A stretch of 64,000 nucleotides of DNA from positions 45,291,210 through 45,355,209 of the forward strand of contig CM038047.1 of NCBI GenBank assembly GCA_021397845.1. Reading direction: 5' to 3'. The notes beneath the pieces are model-generated. The model had not been told where the DNA came from, did not search any database, and saw only the letters and a list, made by a program, of their open reading frames with translations. Position 1 is the stretch's first letter; every line of letters begins with the position of its first letter. Of this stretch, positions 54,311 through 64,000 are shown one piece after another. This DNA comes from Areca catechu (lineage: Eukaryota > Streptophyta > Magnoliopsida > Arecales > Arecaceae). The translations under genes and the position numbers were made by a program.

Positions 54311-55179
54311 GCCGATACTATTCGGTCGCTAGCCCGGTACCAGTTCGGTCGACAGCCGGTGTCAGTCCGATCCCTTGCTCAGGAGCGGTGGCAGGACCCC
54401 GACGACGGACCGCGATCGGGCTTGGCATGACGGGGGCTAGACCGGTGAAGGATCTTGGCGTCGGATAAGTAATCGGACCTGGGTGGCCGGACCGGCTGCC
54501 GGATCGGGGGGGCCGCAAACTGGGCTCGCATCGGGGGCCGCAATGGCTCGCTCGGGGGCCGGAACCGGGCCCGCACCGGGGGCCGGACTAGCGGCCGGAC
54601 GGGGTCCCCGGAAACCGGGGGCCGGATAGGAAGTCGGACCCGGGTGGCCATCGGGGCTGCAACGGGGCCGGACCTAGCGGCCGGACCGGGGTCCCCAGCT
54701 GGGGCCGGATAGGAGTCGGACACGGGGGCCAGACCGGCGGCTGCAAACTAGGGCCGGACGAGGCGAATCGGCGGCCGACCGGGGGCAAAAGACCGGAGCA
54801 AGCATAGGGGGCCGGATCGGGGACCCCGGTCGGCCACTAGTCGGCCGCTAGTCCGGCCCCCGATGCGGGGGGTCCCAGTCCGGCCGTCGATCCGGCCCCC
54901 GGTCCGACCCAATTGCGGCCCCCGATGGGGTTCCAGTCCGGCCGTCGATCCGGCCCCGGTCCGACCCCAGTTGCGGCCCCCGATCCGGCAACCGGTCCGG
55001 CCACCCGGGTCGATTACTTATCGACCGCTAAGATCCTGTCACCGGTTTAGCCCCAGTCATGCCACAGACCCGATCGCCGGGTCCGGTCGTCGGGGTCCTG
55101 CCACGCTCCTGAGCAAGGGATCGGACTGACACCGGGCTGTCGACCGAATGGACCGGCTAGCGACCGAATAGTATCGACA
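54311..55179. repeat. GC-rich core of the fold-back element
   Basis: CCGGACC, GGGGGCCGG and GTCGG words recur throughout, and the core itself is palindromic: GAGCGGTGGCAGGACCCCGA at 54382 pairs with the stretch near 55110-55090. The change from AT-rich to very GC-rich is abrupt on both sides (near 54310 and 55180). Confidence 0.9.
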
Positions 55180-55859
55180 TGATAATTATTTTTGATTTTT
55201 TTAGTTTTTAAAATTTTTTAGACTATATATAAAAATGAGAAGATAATATAATAAATTAGATATATTCATTATATTTAGAATAAAAATAATAATTATAATA
55301 TAAATCTATTATAATATCTTTAATAATATTATTTTGATTCGATAGTTTTTAGTTAAATTATTAATTTTAAATTAATAGATTTTATATAGTAATTAATATT
55401 ATTTTTAATTAATATTATCTGAAAATAATATAATAATTAATATATCAAAAAAATAATATATAAAATTTTAACTAATACTAATTTTTATATTATTATTTAT
55501 TAAAATTAAAATTTATTAATTTATTTAAAAATAATAATAATATTTATTAAAATTATAAAAAAAATTGATTTTGAATTCGTTCGTTGGAAGATGAATTCCA
55601 AATTGAATTGTCTTTCCAAAAAACGATTTTAACATCGCATCATTAATTACGTGTCAAATCAAATTTTAAAATAAAATAAAAAAATATTGATTTATAAGAT
55701 TCATCTTTTCAAAAGACGAAATCCAATTTCGTCTTTTGAAAAGCCGAACTTAGATGCACCTCACCACCACGTCGATGCAAAACCCTACTTCGATAAATAT
55801 ATCCCAAAATATCTATTTAATAATTTTTATTTAAAAAATATTATTTTAAAAAAACGTTC
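55180..55859 (-). repeat. Right AT-rich arm of the fold-back element
   Basis: Reverse complement of the left arm, with small gaps. Confidence 0.9.
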
Positions 55860-55869
55860 AGATTAGCTT

Positions 55870-56184
55870 TGGTGAACATGTGGTCTCTATGGGGATCGAG
55901 CTTGCGGTGCACGTGCTAGCCATAATTCTATCCAAATGGAAATGTATAGTAGTGTGGGCTTGGCTTTTGAGTACGGGCAAAGATAGCCCTTTTCTACCGT
56001 TGGCATAAGCGCGACGATTGGTGATGAGAGACGCCATCAGACGACTTGTATCTGGAGTCAAAGCTTAATCAATTGCTTGGATGAACGCAGCTTTTAGCTG
56101 GGGAATAAAGGATGAATAAAATTTGGAATAAACCTCATATTTATCAAACATTTTCTAAAGACCAGACGTTAGCAAGAATTAATT
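55870..56184. other. Spacer between fold-back and CACTA elements
   Basis: No gene or repeat recognised. Confidence 0.5.
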
Positions 56185-56545
56185 CACTACAGTAAAAATG
56201 GGATTTGTCGATGCTTTTAAGCGTTATAATTAATTCACTACAGTAAAAATGGGATTTGCCAACGCTTTTAAGCGTTAGCAAGAAAGCTTCCAACATTTTT
56301 TAAAGCATCGCAAAAGCATCGGATATGTAAGCGTGGGGACGTAACCTGCCGATGCTTTTTAAAAGTGTCGCTATATTTAAACTTACCTATACTTTAAAGC
56401 ATTGTTACGTTTAAAATCTAGCCATGCTTTAAAGCGTCGGTAAGTTTAAATATAGCGACGCTTTAAAGCGCCGGTATTTTTATGATATCGATACTTTAAA
56501 ACACCAGTAATCGGTAAGATAGCGACGCTTTAAAGCATCGGCAAA
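56185..56545 (+). repeat. CACTA terminal and subterminal repeats
   Basis: Nine forms of GACGCTTTAAAGCGTCGG are seen, near 56207, 56258, 56298, 56340, 56388, 56427, 56456, 56488 and 56524. Most are near-palindromes themselves. The first 51 bp, including the CACTAC end, are doubled. Confidence 0.85.
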
Positions 56546-56699
56546 TTTTTTTTTTTAAAAAAAATACCTGTATCAACATAAACCTATATACATCAAATAC
56601 ATACATCAAATACATATACAAACACAAACTTGTATACATTATCACCAAAATCAAATATCATTTCATTCAAACCTGTATCATACATTGCCAAAGATATAC

Positions 56700-56766
56700 C
56701 GTTACCGCCTGGATCGTCGTGGCCCGTAGCTCCGGTGTGCGGGTCACGACGATCTAAGCGACAACA
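56700..56766 (+). repeat. 67-bp palindromic remnant of the 5' LTR, element D
   Basis: The left arm (56700-56726) pairs with the right arm (56740-56766, ending GCGACAACA). The stretch 56708-56738 is the reverse complement of the 3' LTR end at 62595-62625 with about one mismatch. The right arm is the LTR end in the normal direction, joined to the primer site. Confidence 0.8.
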
Positions 56767-56789
56767 GATTGGCATGCCAGGAAGGGGGC
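56767..56789 (+). other. Primer-binding site of element D
   Basis: GGCATGCCAGGAAGGGGG follows GACAACA, as in elements A and B. Confidence 0.72.
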
Positions 56790-57129
56790 AGATCAAAGCT
56801 CCTTAACAGGTGGACAACAGTAGCCACCTTCGTCCTCTACCCGGGGGGCAGACTGGGGGCATGAGGATGGGGGCATGGAAGCTCTCTCTCGGGATTCTAG
56901 GGAGTGGTCTCGAGAAAAGGTTCCGACCGAGCCTGAAGGGGACATTGTTATCCTCGGCAAGATCAGGAGGAGAATGTTCAAACCCACACCAATGCCATGG
57001 GTGGCTGGCCGCACATGTTCCAAAAAAAAGAGAGAGAGAGAGAGAGAGAGAAAGAAAAGAAAAAGAAAAAAAAAGGGGAGAAGGAAAACGGGTTAGTCAT
57101 AGTATTCATGCTCGTGGTCTTGTCAAATA

Positions 57130-57735
57130 CCAGTCACTTCCCATGCAACGGAGATCTATTCTCCCGTTCAACGGAGCTCTCTCCTATGCAACAGGATCTC
57201 ATTCCTCCCATGTAGCGGAGCCTTGTTCTCTCATGTAGAGGAGTCCTATTCTTTCTTAAGTAACTCCTCCCTCTGCTATCTTTGTAATGTAAAAAACTGT
57301 GTTTCAGTTTTGCAGGAAGAGCTCCTATGTCATCATCAACGGAGCCTTGTTCTCCTATACGATGGAGCCCTGCTCTCTCATGCAACAGGGCCTTATGCTC
57401 CCATGCAGCGGAGCCCTCTTCCATGCAACGGAGCCTCAAGCTCTCATGCAAAGGAGTTCCATGCTCCCATGCAACGGAGCCTCTTCCTTCCATGCAAAGG
57501 AGTCCTTTAGCTCCCAGGCAACGGAGCTCTCTCCCATGAGCTCTCCTCCCATGCAACAGAGCTCTCCCATGTAACGGAGCTCTCTACCACGCAACAGAGC
57601 TCTCCTCCCATGCAACGGAGCTCTCTTCCATGCAACGGAGCTCTCCCACATGCAATGAAGCCTCATGCTTCCGTGCAACGAGGTCTTCTCATCCCATGCA
57701 ACGAAGCCTCATGCTTCCATGCAACGAGCGGAGTC
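57130..57735 (+). repeat. ~20-bp array, element D
   Basis: Forms of TCCCATGCAACGGAGCTCTC recur dozens of times with small length changes. A block at 57262-57340 interrupts it and recurs at 57832-57905. Confidence 0.9.
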
Positions 57736-57944
57736 TCATTCTCTTCTAAGATGGTGGTCGGCAAATTTAATTTTGGCCTTCTCAAAAAAAAAATATATCT
57801 TTATTTTATTCATACAATCGGAGTTCAACAGGTAACTCCTTTCCCCGCTATATTTACAACATGAAAAACTATGTTTCTGTTCTACAGGAAAGACTCCTGT
57901 ACCACCATCAAGGGCAAGCACTACAGCCCACCAGAACCTGTCAC

Positions 57945-58460
57945 TGCCTGCAAGAATTCTTGACAAAATCCCAGAGTCCAATACGGATGAAAGCCCGGAA
58001 TCCGTTCCGACACAACAGCCCAGAGTTCAGTCCAGATGGAAGCCCGACACCCAATTCCGGCACAAAATCCCGGAGTCCAGTCCGGAAGATGCCATGGAAC
58101 CCAGTTCTGGCATGAATCCTGGAGTCCAGTCCGGAAGATGCCATGGAACCCAGTTTCGGCATGAAATCCCGAAGTCCAGTCTGGAAGATGCCACGGGACC
58201 TAGTTCCGTTATGAAATCTCGGAGCCCAGTCCGGATGAAAGCCCGAAATCTGTTCCGGCACAACAGCCTGGAGTTCAGTTCGAATGGAAACCCGGAACCT
58301 AGTTCCGGCACAAAATCCTGGAGTCCAGTCTAGAAGATGCCACGAAACCCAGTTCCGGCATGAAATCCTAGAGTCCAGTCCGGATGAAAGCCCGAAATCC
58401 ATTCTGGCACAATAGCCCAGAGTTCAGTCCGGATGGAAGCCCGGAAAACCCCGGCACCTC
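57945..58460 (+). repeat. ~55-bp array, element D
   Basis: GAGTCCAGTCCGGAAGATGC, CCCAGTTCCGGCATGAAATC and GTCCGGATGAAAGCCCG alternate in about nine units. Confidence 0.9.
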
Positions 58461-58769
58461 AAGACCGGAAACCCCAGCGCCTCAAGACGGGAAATGCCAG
58501 AAGTCTCTCACCAAAGACAGGAAGCTTCTGAAGCTCCTCATCAAGCCAAGCTGAAGGAAGGCAGGGACAAGGTGCGATTCCCAAAAGGTGGAAGAAGGGA
58601 AGGCCCCGTCACCTCATGCACACCATACAAAGACAGAGTGGGATTTCATCCTCCACTCTATGCAAGCCTGATGCAAATAATGATCCAGTCACTCCATGCA
58701 ACACAGGCATTGGAAGGTACAAAGTTTATAAGTGCATACACTGTATTGCTCCCCTCCTGAGGGCTCCCT

Positions 58770-59470
58770 CTCCTGCTCTTTGAGTTCTTCCCCAGGATGG
58801 CTCCCCTGAGGTCGAGCATCTGGCTGGAGTCGAACTCTTACTTCTTGAGTTCCTCCACCAGGATGGCTCCCCGAGGTTGAGCATCTAGCTGGAGTCGAAC
58901 TCCTACTCCTTAAGTTCCTCCCCCAGGATGGCTCTTCCGAGGTCGAGAATCTGGCCGGAGTTGATCTCTCTCTCCTGCTTTTTGAGTTCCTCCCCCAGGA
59001 TGGCTCCCCGAGGTCGAGCATCTGGCTGGAGTCGAACTCCTTCTCCTTGAGTTCCTCCCCCAGGATGGCTCCCCGAGGTCGAGCATTTGGCTGGAGTTGA
59101 ACTCCTATTCTTGAGTTTCTCCCCAGGATGGCTCCCCGAGGTCGAGCATTTGGCTGGAGTTGAACTCCTATTCCTTGAGTTCCTCCCCCAGGATGGCTCC
59201 CCCGAGGTCAAGCATCTGGCTGGAGTCGAAATCCTGCTCCTTGAGTTCCTCTCCTAGGATGGCTCCCCCGAGGTCGAGCATCTGGCCGGAGTCGATCTCT
59301 CTCTCCTGCTCCTTGAGTTCCTCCCCCACGATGGCTCCCCCGAGGTCGAGCATCTGGTCGGAGTCGATCTCTCTCTCTCTCTCCTGCTCCTTGAGTTCCT
59401 CCCCCAGGATGGCTTCCCCGAGGTCGAGCATCTGGCCAGTGTCGCTCTCTCCTGCTCCTTGAGCTTCTTT
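58770..59470 (-). repeat. ~66-bp array coding a helical repeat on the minus strand, element D
   Basis: GATGGCTCCC marks fall at about 58796, 58863, 58927, 58999, 59062, 59128, 59196, 59258, 59331 and 59407. On the minus strand the units read MLDLGGAILGEELKEQE plus a few residues. In 59488-59168 several units stay in one frame. Confidence 0.88.
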
Positions 59471-59937
59471 AGCCAGGATGGCCCCCATCGTCCAGCGACT
59501 TCTATGCCTTCATCAAAGGTTCCGAGGGATGCTTTGAGCTCGGCCACATCAACTATATGCCCGATCATATATGTGTGCACCCAGTTGTGCACCTCACCAA
59601 CCTCTTCCTCCATGGCACCGCCTTCTATCTGGTCAAAGAGGAGTCAGACTGAAGTACTGGCACCATCATAACAAAAACTGACCTAAGGTCGAAGCACCTA
59701 CAGGCAAGTTTCAGAAACACCACCTTCTACTTTGTTTTGCAGGCCACTCCCTGTTCATGAAGAAGATGGCCAGACTCGATGCCTTCATCTAGGCTTTTAA
59801 AGATCGATGGCTAACCTCTGGTAAGTTCAGTTCCATTTAGCGACTGACTTCTTGCAGCCACTATAGAGCCCGCTAAGGCACAGAGCCGAATGGATAATAG
59901 TACTCCCTTTATCCAAAATATTGACGTTTTGGACTCA
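59471..59937 (-). other. Possible worn accessory ORF of element D
   Basis: The minus strand at 59613-59480 reads MEEEVGEVHNWVHTYMIGHI and VDVAELKASLGTFDEG in one frame with the array after it. It is helical and stands where A, B and C carry the accessory gene, but I see no Transposase_28-like motif. It could be unrelated. Confidence 0.3.
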
Positions 59938-59952
59938 GGGAGTGGGGGCAAC
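59938..59952 (+). other. Polypurine tract of element D
   Basis: GGGAGTGGGGGCAAC directly precedes the 3' LTR start. Confidence 0.8.
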
Positions 59953-62633
59953 TGTTACAATAGTAAAAAAATCCATTCGGCCCTAACACGGTATCCTCCT
60001 TGGTGGTTGACGTGGCCACATGCTTCATGGGTATCTCCAAGTCTCCCATCCAAACAAGACGGTGGGTCCGCTTGTTCTGTGAGGAGATCGGCCAGGTCGG
60101 CACCTCGGCTCCACCTTGGCCATGCACTTCGGCACCTCGGCCCCACCTCAGCCATGCACCTCGGCATCTCGGACCCACCTCGGCCATGCACCTCGATACC
60201 TCGGCTCCACATCGGCCATGCACTTTGGCACCTCAGCCCGTGCCAGTCCAGCTCGGCACGTTGGGCTAAGCCCTCGTAGGGTCCAGCTCGGCAAGCCTGC
60301 GCGAAGTCTTTCTGTCCGCGCTCCGCCCATGGCTCTGCCTGCAGGCTCTAGTCAAGCTCGGCATGCGGCACGCCCACGATGCACCCGAGGCCGCCCCTGC
60401 TCCGCCCATGATCCAGCTCCACCCGCAGTCCGGCTCTTCTGCCCGTGGCACGCCCGTGGCTCAGCTCTTCCTAGCGGCACGCACACACGGAGCCCTTCCG
60501 CCCACAGTAGCTCCGGCCCTGCACCAGTCTGGCCAAACGCGGCAATCTGGCTCCGCCTGTGCATGGTTGACTTTGGCGGCATTCGGTCTGGCATGCCTAG
60601 CCCTGCTCTGGTACGCGTGATCCAGCCCAGTTCGCCCGTGCCAATTTGGCACGGCTCCACCTGGCACGCGTGGCGCCCAGTTTGGCACGCCCCGCTCGCT
60701 CCGGTCCGGCACCGGGTCCAGCCCTTCCACTTGCAGTAGCTCCAGCCCTATGCCAGTCCGGCACGACCTCGCCATGGCAGCTCCCAGTTCGGCACGCCCG
60801 CATGCCCCGCTCGCTCCAGTTCGGCATCGGGTTCATCCCTTCCGCCCATAGCAGCTCCAGCCCTATGCCAGTCCGGCGTGACCTCGCCATGGTGGCTCCC
60901 AGCTCGACATGCCCGCACGGAGTCCTTCCACCCGCGTGGAGTCCTTTTGCCCGCATGCTCCACCCACGGCTCCGCTCGCATGCTCCAGTCTCGTGCGGTG
61001 CCCTTTTCCTGCTTGGAGTCTGGCTCCAACCCCAGATCCCGCTCCGTCCGCAGCCACCCATGCCAGGGCACCTTGCCCGTGCACTCCACCTGCTTCGACA
61101 CCCAGTTCACCCACGGGAGGCCCGCACATCAGATCTGCCCACGACAGGCTAGCACCCCACCCCGGATCCAGTCCAATGCAACCTTGCCTGCACGACCATG
61201 GTCGTCCCAGTCCGGCATGCCCGATCGACTTTGGCTCCGCCTCCGCCTGCGGCGCACCCCAGCTCAAGTACGACTCCACCCTGCATCTCCATCTGGTCCG
61301 GCACCTCGCCCACGGTGCGTCCGCAGGTTCGATGGTGCACCCGCATGGCAGCGCCCGCCTCGGTCCCAACACTTCCGATTCGGCACGCGTGCATGGTTCC
61401 AGTGCGCCGAGGCCGGCACGGCACCTCTGGCTTTGCCCCACTCTGGCCGCATCCATTATGATGCCTTGGCCCCTGCGATGGCTGGTCCGATTCCTCAGCC
61501 GCCCATTTTGGCCAGTCCGGCTCCATGACAGCACGACCCGTGCATCGCCTGGGAGCAGCCCATGCTGGGTGCCTCCCAGCTCCAATCGCTCGTGCCCGGT
61601 TCGGCATCACCGCGGCATCCTCCTAGGCATGGAGTCTCTCCCCCGTGGGCCTCCAGCATGGCATCCTCTGCCCATGTGGAGTCCGTCCGCTCCAAACTAT
61701 GTTCCGCCCACGGCACGCTTACTTAGTCTGGCCCAACCGGGGTTCTCGCTCTGGTCCGGCTCCATCCACTAGGGGCATCTTGGCGTCAATGGGAGACAGT
61801 GCATGAGCCAGCTCTACTCACGTCGGCCATGTCGCCTTGCATGAAATCCAGTTTGGGAGCAGTCTGGCTTGGCGCGCATGGGAGCCTCTCCATGCCGCAC
61901 CTCGATCTGCACGCGTGGGAGGACTCAGCATACCTCATCTCGGATTGTGTGCATGAGGAGCCTTTGCTTGCCTCATCTCGATCCGCATGCCACAGCCCAT
62001 CTGACACCGTCCGAGGTATGCTTTTCAAAGTGTAGGTACGAAAGAGACCTGGATGGTAGCCCCGATACATAAAATCACCATCCCTGCCAGACCTGTAGCA
62101 CGCCGCCTACAAGGAGGGTTATATTAAAGCCCCCAGGTCACAGTTTACACCAATCAGGAAGGAGTGCCCCACCCAAGGCACTGTGCTCCTTCACCAACTT
62201 CCTAAACCACACAGAAGAAGGAGGTTCACCAACCCATCTAAACCTCTCAAGCCAACAGAAGCCTCACAGGTCTATACCAAGACCAGAACGCCTCCCCAAA
62301 TGACAAGAGTTGCTCATCTACATAAGACTAGCATGAAGAGGTAAGGGGAGGTAAGAGACGACAGACTCTTTTGAGTCCTACATTATCTTTCATTCTTATT
62401 ATCCTTTGGAAGCAGAGAGTTTCCTAAGCTCTCTACCTCAGAGATCTTCTGTTCCCCTCGATTGTCCACTGACTTGATCATCGGAGTGTCTTCACCGGAA
62501 TTCCCGGCCTAGGTCTCTCTTGTTTTGTAAGTTCGTCCGACAGAGGGAGTTGATTTACAAGGCCAGAGGCCGAGCATCCATGGGAGGACCAGACGCACCG
62601 GAGCTACGGGCCACGATGATCCAGGTGGAAACA
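59953..62633 (+). repeat. 3' LTR of element D
   Basis: Starts TGTTACAATAG and ends GGTGGAAACA, 2681 bp. It holds two GC-rich arrays: CACCTCGGC units (60090-60240) and units with CTCCAGCCCTATGCCAGTCC and ACCTCGCCATGG (60700-60910). The block at 62465-62531 is the one conserved with A and B. Long frames on both strands are repeat products. Confidence 0.82.
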
Positions 62634-62638
62634 CATAC

Positions 62639-62859
62639 AAAATGGAATCAAGCATCATTTAATTGAAATTGTATCACACAAACACAACATTCATACTCCA
62701 AACACCAAATATGCATGAAGTCAATATAAAGAGTATTTTATATATATAAAAAGTATCAACATATACTCAAACTCGATCCAAGTTCAAATACATAAAAAGA
62801 CATACAAAAATAATAAAAAAACCATTGGCATCAATGGCATCAATGGTTTGTGGGAGGTT
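62639..62859. other. Internal CACTA DNA, no gene seen
   Basis: AT-rich with CAAACAC and CATAC words, like the DNA left of element D (56575-56695), so both sides belong to one element. Confidence 0.5.
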
Positions 62860-63972
62860 GGTCGTCATCCTATCTACGACTGGCAGATGCATCAGGAACC
62901 TACAAGATATACATATATATATAGTTACGATATACATTATATATATTCTAAATATTACATACATACAAAATAAATATATATATGCAGTTATAAATAATTA
63001 TTTACCTGAGATGACATGAACATATGCAGCACAGATGTAACATGCTCAAGCTGAGTCCTCATAGTCTGCATCTCTGCTCTGTCTGCATCACGTATCTGTC
63101 TGAGCTCTGCTATCTCATCCTCAAGTCGACGAACACATGAATGATCATGACTATCTCTAGCATCCCGAGTAATGTACTCATCTCAGATAACTGAGTAGGG
63201 ATAACTCTAATCCCATAACCCCTTACTCGTCCAGGACGCTCTGGTCCCATCAACTCCGAGAATACCTCGGCCTTGATGCGACTGCTCTGCGTAGATGATA
63301 GCCTCGCCACCACGCTCGGCGATCATAGAGGTAGCCTCTTCTATGTTTTATAAAAAAATTTATATATTAATGCTTAATAAAAATAAAATTATAAATCATG
63401 ATATAATATAAATAAAAAATACAAATATATCTAGACTCCTCCGAACAAAACTGCCATCCTGATGAACGTGAGTCATCCAATAGAACTCCACCTCACTAGG
63501 CTCCTCCCCTACTGATCAGCCTATAGAAAGAATAAATATTATAAAAAAATTTAAATGACACATCTTATACCCTCGTATCATGTTACATGGCATATGCATG
63601 ATACATGATGATATATGATGTTAAAACTAAAAGTGTACTAAAATATTATAGGATGAGAAATATACAAACTCATGCCTGAGCCGTGCATAACTCTTGGACC
63701 CCGCTATATGAGGAACAGACTGAGCTACTCGTGCAGCTTTACTAATAGAAGAATATGTCTACATAATAAAATTAAAACTATATTATATATTAATAAATAT
63801 AATTTACATTAAAAATTAATAAGTTTATAAGTTTAATGATACTACACAACCTGTGCCCTCTCGGAGAACCAATAATGCACCAGCTCCCTCTACTGATGAG
63901 GGTGCCCATCAGGAGGACAGTAGCTGCAACCTGCTCCTCTGTCTTACCCTCTATCTTATAGTCTCCCTTCAA
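62860..63972 (-). pseudogene. CACTA-type Transposase_24-like gene, exons in pieces, open at the window end
   Basis: On the minus strand from the 5' side: MKGDYKIEGKTEEQVAATVL (63972 on), then SISKAARVAQSVPHIAGSKS with YARLRHEF (63755-63668), then EVEFYWMTHVHQDGSF-like sequence (63500-63440), then AEVFSELMGPERPGRVRGYG (63270-63200) and a coiled coil with LSEMSTLLG. The pattern of short exons and the AGSKS(Y/F)ARLRHE and RPGRVRG motifs fits the plant En/Spm-associated Transposase_24 family (by memory). AT-rich stretches with intron character separate the pieces (63350-63430, 63530-63660, 63770-63850). At least one stop or frameshift is likely at 63930. The 5' end lies outside the window. It may be a still-spliced gene; I cannot decide. 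Confidence 0.65.
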
Positions 63973-64000
63973 CTTTGTCTATACTCTTTCCACTTATGAT

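Larger units (their letters stand above)
53608..55859. mobile_element. Fold-back Mutator-like element, 2252 bp
   Basis: AGATTAGCTT stands on both sides (53598-53607 and 55860-55869), a perfect 10-bp target duplicate, in the 9-11 bp range of Mutator-like elements. The ends read GAATTTTCTTTTAAAATA and, reversed, GAACGTTTTTTTAAAATA. From there the two halves pair almost to the centre: AT-rich arms (53608-54310 and 55180-55859) and a GC-rich inner part. No transposase frame is present. Confidence 0.9.
56700..62633 (+). mobile_element. Tat-like retrotransposon, arrays only, element D
   Basis: The 3' LTR is 59953-62633. The primer-binding site at 56767 matches those of A and B, and a polypurine tract lies before the 3' LTR. 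TATAC (56695-56699) and CATAC (62634-62638) are a 5-bp target duplicate with one mismatch. The 5' LTR is only 67 bp. The internal 3.2 kb hold three tandem arrays and no gag-pol motif, so the element relied on other elements' proteins. Confidence 0.8.
56185..64000. mobile_element. CACTA (En/Spm) DNA transposon, left end, runs past the window
   Basis: The end CACTACAGTAAAAATGGG starts at 56185 and again at 56236. Short palindromes of the form ACGCTTTAAAGCG follow (56205-56545), the subterminal sites that CACTA transposases bind. At the other side of element D, 62860-63972 codes a Transposase_24-like protein on the minus strand. The second end is not in the window. Element D (56700-62633) splits it. 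Confidence 0.8.

Noticed and set aside
60646..61772. Long Pro/Ser/Ala-rich frames on both strands in the 3' LTR of D
   Set aside because: Overlapping frames on both strands in GC-rich repeats, no conserved motif.
1..64000. A novel multi-gene host system
   Set aside because: Only one intact host gene is visible; the rest is explained by nested mobile elements, so no operon-like or clustered host pathway is supported.

Overview
The window is plant nuclear DNA, almost all of it transposable-element sequence. The element types (Ty3/gypsy Tat-type and chromovirus retrotransposons, LINE, tRNA-derived SINEs, Mutator-like, hAT and CACTA DNA transposons) and one intron-free, GC-rich AP2/ERF gene fit a large angiosperm genome. 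A monocot is my guess from the GC-rich coding style; I cannot fix the species. The only gene that looks intact is the AP2/ERF (DREB-type) transcription factor at 52438-52917. Everything else that codes is broken mobile-element sequence or a captured gene fragment.

Layout. 1-11489: Tat-like Ty3/gypsy element A (plus strand; its 5' LTR is cut by the window edge), with broken gag-pol, a tandem array after pol, and a spliced accessory ORF on the opposite strand. It sits inside a chromovirus (11490-16375, minus strand) in which an integrase/chromodomain end, one LTR and a gag start follow each other. 16376-19469: low-complexity and AT-rich DNA, one SINE and part of a second. 19470-29441: element B, a Tat-like relative with no recognisable pol, large arrays, a solo LTR and the same accessory ORF; it split a SINE. 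29442-31371: SINE tail, a LINE copy with two poly(A) tracts, another SINE and a small duplication. 31372-32846: a Mutator-like element carrying a broken HpcH/HpaI-aldolase gene copy (Pack-MULE). 32859-44891: element C, Tat-like on the minus strand, with a perfect 5-bp target duplication, inserted at the edge of that MULE. 44897-52300: AT-rich DNA with a 3.1-kb hAT-type element (47008-50117) that contains exon-like pieces, several SINEs and microsatellites. 52330-52917: the AP2/ERF gene with its TATA box. 53608-55859: a 2.25-kb fold-back Mutator-like element with a very GC-rich core and 10-bp target duplication. 56185 to the window end: a CACTA element with palindromic subterminal repeats and a Transposase_24-like ORF, split by element D (56700-62633), a Tat-like element whose 5' LTR is only 67 bp while its 3' LTR is 2.7 kb.

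How the parts relate. A, B and C share one plan: LTR, primer site, gag-pol (lost in B), tandem array, convergent accessory ORF, polypurine tract, LTR. D keeps the LTR, primer-site, array and polypurine parts. The arrays lie at the same place but share no visible sequence, and the LTRs of A, B, C and D hold arrays too. The nesting gives an order of events: chromovirus then A; SINE then B; MULE then C; CACTA then D. All readings come from the sequence by eye and from recalled family features; no search was run.
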